Below are positions 60,644 through 64,000 of a stretch of 64,000 nt of DNA, piece after piece. Within the stretch, counting starts at the first letter, position 1. Each line of letters starts with the position of its first letter. Position numbers and translations under genes: made by a program. Source of the stretch: an uncultured Dysosmobacter sp. (GTDB lineage: Bacteria; Bacillota; Clostridia; Oscillospirales; Oscillospiraceae); contig CAKTOO010000006.1 in the NCBI GenBank assembly GCA_934590165.1, positions 62,001-126,000 on the forward strand, in the 5' to 3' direction. Under the pieces are notes generated by a model. It ran no database searches and was not told where the DNA came from. It saw nothing but the letters and a program-made list of their open reading frames with translations.

Positions 60644-62029
60644 TTATTCCTGGTCTTTCTTGGGCCAGTACTTCTCAATATACTCGGGTTTGATACGTTT
60701 CAGCTCGCTCTTGGGCAGGATGCTCAACAGCTCCCAGCCCAGGTCCAGCGTCTCCTCGATGGAGCGGTTCTCCTCGTAGCCCTGGTTCACGTAGCGCTTT
60801 TCAAATTCATCGGCGAACTTGGCGTACAGCAGGTCCGTGGGCGTCAGAGCCGCTTCGCCCAGGATGGACATCAGCTCCTTATTATCCTTACCGGTGGCGT
60901 AGGCGGCGAAAAGCTGGTTCATGGTATTGGCGTGGTCTTCGCGGGTCTTGCCCTCGCCGATGCCCTTGTCCTTCAAACGGGACAGAGAGGGCAGCACATC
61001 CACAGGAGGATGGATGCCCTGGCGGTACAGCGCGCGGCTGAGGATGATCTGGCCCTCGGTGATATAACCGGTCAGGTCGGGGATGGGGTGGGTCTTGTCA
61101 TCCTCGGGCATGGTCAGGATGGGGATCAGGGTAATGGAGCCGGGATTTCCCAGACGGCGGCCGGCCCGCTCGTACAGCGTGGCTAGGTCCGTGTACAGAT
61201 AGCCGGGGAAGCCACGGCGGCCCGGGACCTCCTTTTTGGCGGCGGAGACCTCACGCAAAGCCTCGGCGTAGTTGGTGATATCGGTCATGATGACCAACAC
61301 GTGCATTCCCTTCTCAAAGGCCAGGTACTCAGCTGCAGTCAAGGCCATACGGGGGGTGGAAATACGTTCAACAGCCGGGTCGTTGGCCAGGTTGGAGAAC
61401 AGAACGGTACGGTCAATGGCACCGGTGCGGCGGAACTCGCTGACGAAGAACTCAGACTCCTCGAAGGTGATGCCGATGGCGGCAAATACCACGGCGAAGT
61501 TGGAGGACTCATCGCCCAGCACCTTGGCCTGACGGGCGATCTGGGCAGCCAGGTTGGCGTGAGGCAGGCCGGAGCCGGAGAAAATAGGCAGCTTCTGACC
61601 ACGGACCAGCGTGTTCAGTCCGTCGATGGTGGAAACACCGGTCTGGATGAACTCGTTGGGGTAGTCGCGGGCAGCGGGGTTCATGGGCAGGCCGTTGATG
61701 TCCCGGTACTCCTCCGGCAGGATATCAGGACCGCCGTCGATGGGCTGGCCCATGCCGTTGAACACGCGGCCCAGCATATCGCCGGACACACCCAGCTGCA
61801 GGGGGTGCCCCAGGAAACGGACCTTGGCGTCCGCCAGGTTGATGCCGGCGGCGGATTCGAACAGCTGGACCACGGCGGTATCGCCGTTGACCTCCAGCAC
61901 CTTGCCCCGGCGGATGGAGCCGTCGTGCAGCTCCACCTCCACCAGCTCGTCATAGGTGACATTCTCCACCATGCGGACCATCATCAGAGGGCTTACGATC
62001 TCCTCTACGGTTTTATATTCACGGATCAT
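60644..62029 (-). CDS. atpB: V-type ATP synthase subunit B
   Basis: A 461-residue non-catalytic nucleotide-binding subunit. It lacks a GxxxxGKT P-loop and has FSGSGLPHANLAAQIARQA in that position, as expected for B. IPILTMPEDDKTHPIPDLTG is the family signature. Its start overlaps the atpA stop by one base (TGATG), giving tight coupling for 1:1 production. Confidence 0.97.
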   Translation of the reverse strand: MIREYKTVEEIVSPLMMVRMVENVTYDELVEVELHDGSIRRGKVLEVNGDTAVVQLFESAAGINLADAKVRFLGHPLQLGVSGDMLGRVFNGMGQPIDGGPDILPEEYRDINGLPMNPAARDYPNEFIQTGVSTIDGLNTLVRGQKLPIFSGSGLPHANLAAQIARQAKVLGDESSNFAVVFAAIGITFEESEFFVSEFRRTGAIDRTVLFSNLANDPAVERISTPRMALTAAEYLAFEKGMHVLVIMTDITNYAEALREVSAAKKEVPGRRGFPGYLYTDLATLYERAGRRLGNPGSITLIPILTMPEDDKTHPIPDLTGYITEGQIILSRALYRQGIHPPVDVLPSLSRLKDKGIGEGKTREDHANTMNQLFAAYATGKDNKELMSILGEAALTPTDLLYAKFADEFEKRYVNQGYEENRSIEETLDLGWELLSILPKSELKRIKPEYIEKYWPKKDQE

Positions 62030-63798
62030 CAGTTCTCACCTCCCTGAGCGGCGATCTCCTCGATCTGCTGCTCCATCTCGGCCTCGATACGGGCATATGC
62101 CTGGGGATACTCCTCCACGGGCACGCTCTTGGCGCGACCGATCTTCTCACGGGCGGGGATGGAAAACAGGTCCATCACGGAAGCGCCCTGGGCGATGGCG
62201 CCGCGGCACAAAGCCTCGTACCGCAAGATCATGGCCAGCATCTTTTCCTGGCGATCATAGCTGGAATAGCTGTCAATGTCCAGGAAGGCGTTTTGCTGCA
62301 GGAAATCCTCGCGGACCATGCGGGCCACTTCCAGGGTCAGCTGGTCTCCGGGGGACAGGGCGTCCTTGCCCACCAGCTGAACGATCTCATTCAGACTGGA
62401 TTCGCTTTGCAGGATACTCATGGCCTTGCCGCGGTTCTGCATAAACTCCACGCCGAAGTTCTCATCAAACCAGGGCTTCAAAGTATCCAGATACAAAGAG
62501 TAGGAGTTCAGCCAGTTGATGGCGGGGAAATGGCGCTTATAAGCCAAGGACGCGTCCAGCGCCCAGAACACCTTCACGATACGCATGGTGGCCTGAGACA
62601 CAGGCTCGGACAAGTCGCCGCCCGGAGGGGACACGGCGCCCACAGCCGTCAGGCTGCCCCGGCGCTCGTCGGAACCAATGCACTCCACAGAGCCGGCACG
62701 TTCATAGAACTGGGCCAACCGGGAAGCCAGGTACGCGGGATAGCCTTCTTCGCCGGGCATCTCTTCCAGACGGCCGGACATCTCACGCAGAGCCTCGGCC
62801 CAGCGGGAGGTAGAGTCGGCGATAACGGCCACGTCATAGCCCATGTCACGGAAGTACTCGGCGATGGTGATGCCGGTGTACACGGACGCCTCACGGGCGG
62901 CCACGGGCATATCCGAGGTATTGGCGATCAGCACGGTCCGCTTCATCAGAGACTCGCCGGTACGGGGGTCCTTCAGTTCGGGGAACTCCCGCAGAACGTC
63001 GGTCATCTCGTTGCCGCGCTCGCCGCAGCCGATGTAGACCACGATATCCACATCAGACCATTTGGCCAGCTGGTGCTGCACCACGGTCTTGCCGGAACCA
63101 AAGGGACCAGGCACGGCGGCGGTGCCGCCCTTGGCGATGGGGAACAGCGTGTCGATGATGCGCTGGCCGGAGCACAAGGGGCGCTTAGGGGGATACTTAT
63201 GGCTGTAAGGACGGCCCACACGGACAGGCCACTTTTGGGTCATGGTCAGGGGCACTTCCCTGCCGTCTTCCGTTTTCAGGGTGGCAATGGTCTCCGTTAC
63301 GTTGAAGGAGCCGCTCTTGATATCGGTGATGGTGCCGCTCATCTTAGGAGGCACCATGATCTTATGGAGCACCACGGAGGTCTCAGGCACGGTGCCGATA
63401 ACATCGCCGCCAATGATCTTGTCGCCCACCTGGACAGTGGGAGTGAACTCCCACTTCTTCTCATGGTCCAGGGCGGGGACCTCCACACCACGGGTGATGC
63501 AGGCGCCCACCTTTTCCACGATCTTCTCCAGAGGACGCTGGATGCCGTCGTAAATGCCCTCGATCATGCCGGGACCCAGCTCCACGCTCATGGGTGCACC
63601 GGTGGTGACCACCTCGGCGCCGGGTCCCAGGCCGGAGGTCTCCTCATAGACCTGAATGGAGGCGGTATCCCCCTTCATGGTCAGGATCTCGCCGATCAGA
63701 CGCTGGGGACCCACACGGACCACGTCGGACATATTGGCGTCCGCCAGGCCCATGGCTACCACCAGCGGTCCGGAAACTTTAACAACTTTACCGCTCAA
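62029..63798 (-). CDS. atpA: V-type ATP synthase catalytic subunit A
   Basis: A 589-residue catalytic subunit: Walker A PGPFGSGKTVVQHQLAKWSD, the long non-homologous insert at about 115-185, and ADSTSRWAEALREMSGRLEE. In anaerobic Clostridia this complex usually hydrolyses ATP to pump H+ or Na+, or makes ATP from an ion gradient; ion specificity lies in subunit K, outside the window. The ATG follows a gap of 62 bases after subunit F. Confidence 0.97.
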   Translation of the reverse strand: MSGKVVKVSGPLVVAMGLADANMSDVVRVGPQRLIGEILTMKGDTASIQVYEETSGLGPGAEVVTTGAPMSVELGPGMIEGIYDGIQRPLEKIVEKVGACITRGVEVPALDHEKKWEFTPTVQVGDKIIGGDVIGTVPETSVVLHKIMVPPKMSGTITDIKSGSFNVTETIATLKTEDGREVPLTMTQKWPVRVGRPYSHKYPPKRPLCSGQRIIDTLFPIAKGGTAAVPGPFGSGKTVVQHQLAKWSDVDIVVYIGCGERGNEMTDVLREFPELKDPRTGESLMKRTVLIANTSDMPVAAREASVYTGITIAEYFRDMGYDVAVIADSTSRWAEALREMSGRLEEMPGEEGYPAYLASRLAQFYERAGSVECIGSDERRGSLTAVGAVSPPGGDLSEPVSQATMRIVKVFWALDASLAYKRHFPAINWLNSYSLYLDTLKPWFDENFGVEFMQNRGKAMSILQSESSLNEIVQLVGKDALSPGDQLTLEVARMVREDFLQQNAFLDIDSYSSYDRQEKMLAMILRYEALCRGAIAQGASVMDLFSIPAREKIGRAKSVPVEEYPQAYARIEAEMEQQIEEIAAQGGEN

Positions 63799-63860
63799 AC
63801 TGTAAAACCTTCTTTCATCAGATTCGCGGAAGGACTGCCGCGCTTCACGCGCGGACTGCT

Positions 63861-64000
63861 TTAGAGGATATCCGCGCCCACCGCGCGTTCGATGGCCCGC
63901 TGGATATTGTTTTTGCCGATGCCCAAGGAGCCTTCCCGGCCCGGGATCAAAATAATGGCGGGCCGCAGCTCATCCTTGTAGCGGGAGATCACGTCATCCA
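63861..64000 (-). CDS. atpF: V-type ATP synthase subunit F, C-terminal part
   Basis: The visible end reads DDVISRYKDELRPAIILIPG, then REGSLGIGKNNIQRAIERAVGADIL and a stop. LIPG-x-GSLG and the ERAVGADIL ending are characteristic of V-type subunit F (NtpG), a stalk protein. The start is beyond the window edge. Gene order F-A-B-D is the usual one. Confidence 0.92.
   Translation of the reverse strand, partial: DDVISRYKDELRPAIILIPGREGSLGIGKNNIQRAIERAVGADIL

Noticed and set aside
62293..63864. A 523-codon plus-strand frame opposite atpA
   Set aside because: atpA is unambiguous; the frame is an antisense shadow.

Overview
The window looks like chromosome of an anaerobic, endospore-forming member of the Clostridia, most likely Oscillospiraceae (the Flavonifractor / Lawsonibacter / Oscillibacter neighbourhood). 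That placement is an inference. It rests on high-GC coding sequence with low-GC promoters, an intact spoIIAA-spoIIAB-sigF operon, a spoIIGA-sigE operon, T-box leaders, a V-type ATP synthase operon, and many short lineage-type hypotheticals. No rRNA, tRNA, CRISPR array, prophage or complete insertion sequence is visible. The only mobile DNA recognised is a decayed IS4-type transposase fragment near 40.7-41.0 kb.

Layout. 0-3.6 kb (minus): XRE regulator, comEC, holA and the start of an rnmV-like gene in one overlapping run. 3.7-7 kb (plus): an S-layer-homology secreted protein and a sodium:solute symporter with a structured leader. 7-17 kb (mostly minus): HIT protein, T-box-controlled alaS, two small coupled genes, a second XRE regulator, an FAD oxidoreductase, a U32 protein and mltG, with a 52-residue Cys-rich membrane protein facing away from mltG. 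17-24.6 kb: tmk, tagA, an EamA transporter, then the mpg / HAD phosphatase / transglutaminase-like run, and pcrA. 24.7-29.4 kb: a BlaI repressor and very large BlaR1-like sensor pair, then a rhodanese. 29.4-32.6 kb (minus): DUF4358 lipoprotein, MBOAT acyltransferase and DHHW protein, likely a surface-polymer acetylation set. 32.7-35.8 kb: threonine aldolase and an ECF sigma factor / membrane protein pair. 35.8-38.2 kb: an apparent SOS operon with three LexA-type boxes, a 41-residue membrane peptide, a radical SAM DNA-repair candidate and its partner. 38.1-39.6 kb: spoIIA operon.

39.7-46.7 kb: Cys-rich DUF3795 protein, a 5'-truncated acetyltransferase next to the IS4 remnant, valS behind a T-box and a frameshifted YcxB-like gene, then sigE and spoIIGA. 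46.4-50.8 kb: DUF951 protein with a 30-residue membrane peptide, an S1-domain protein, rarA, nth and three lineage-type hypotheticals. 50.9-55.0 kb: trpS, tagO and mnaA, then an anchored secreted protein. 55.1-59.8 kb: gltX, a SpoIIM-family protein, asnA, and an AbrB/glycosyltransferase pair. 59.9-64 kb (minus): V-type ATP synthase F (partial), A, B, D.

How the genes fit together. Sporulation control is represented by sigF with its anti-sigma and anti-anti-sigma factors, and by sigE with its processing protease. TagO, MnaA and, 34 kb away, TagA cover the first steps of teichoic-acid-type linkage-unit synthesis. MltG, tagA, MBOAT/DHHW and the SLH protein also belong to envelope assembly. DNA repair is well represented by mpg, nth, rarA, pcrA and the SOS radical SAM pair. 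Four aminoacyl-tRNA synthetase genes are present, two of them behind T-boxes. Promoters and operators were found by reading for -35/-10 hexamers at 16-18 bp spacing and for inverted repeats; none is experimentally shown.
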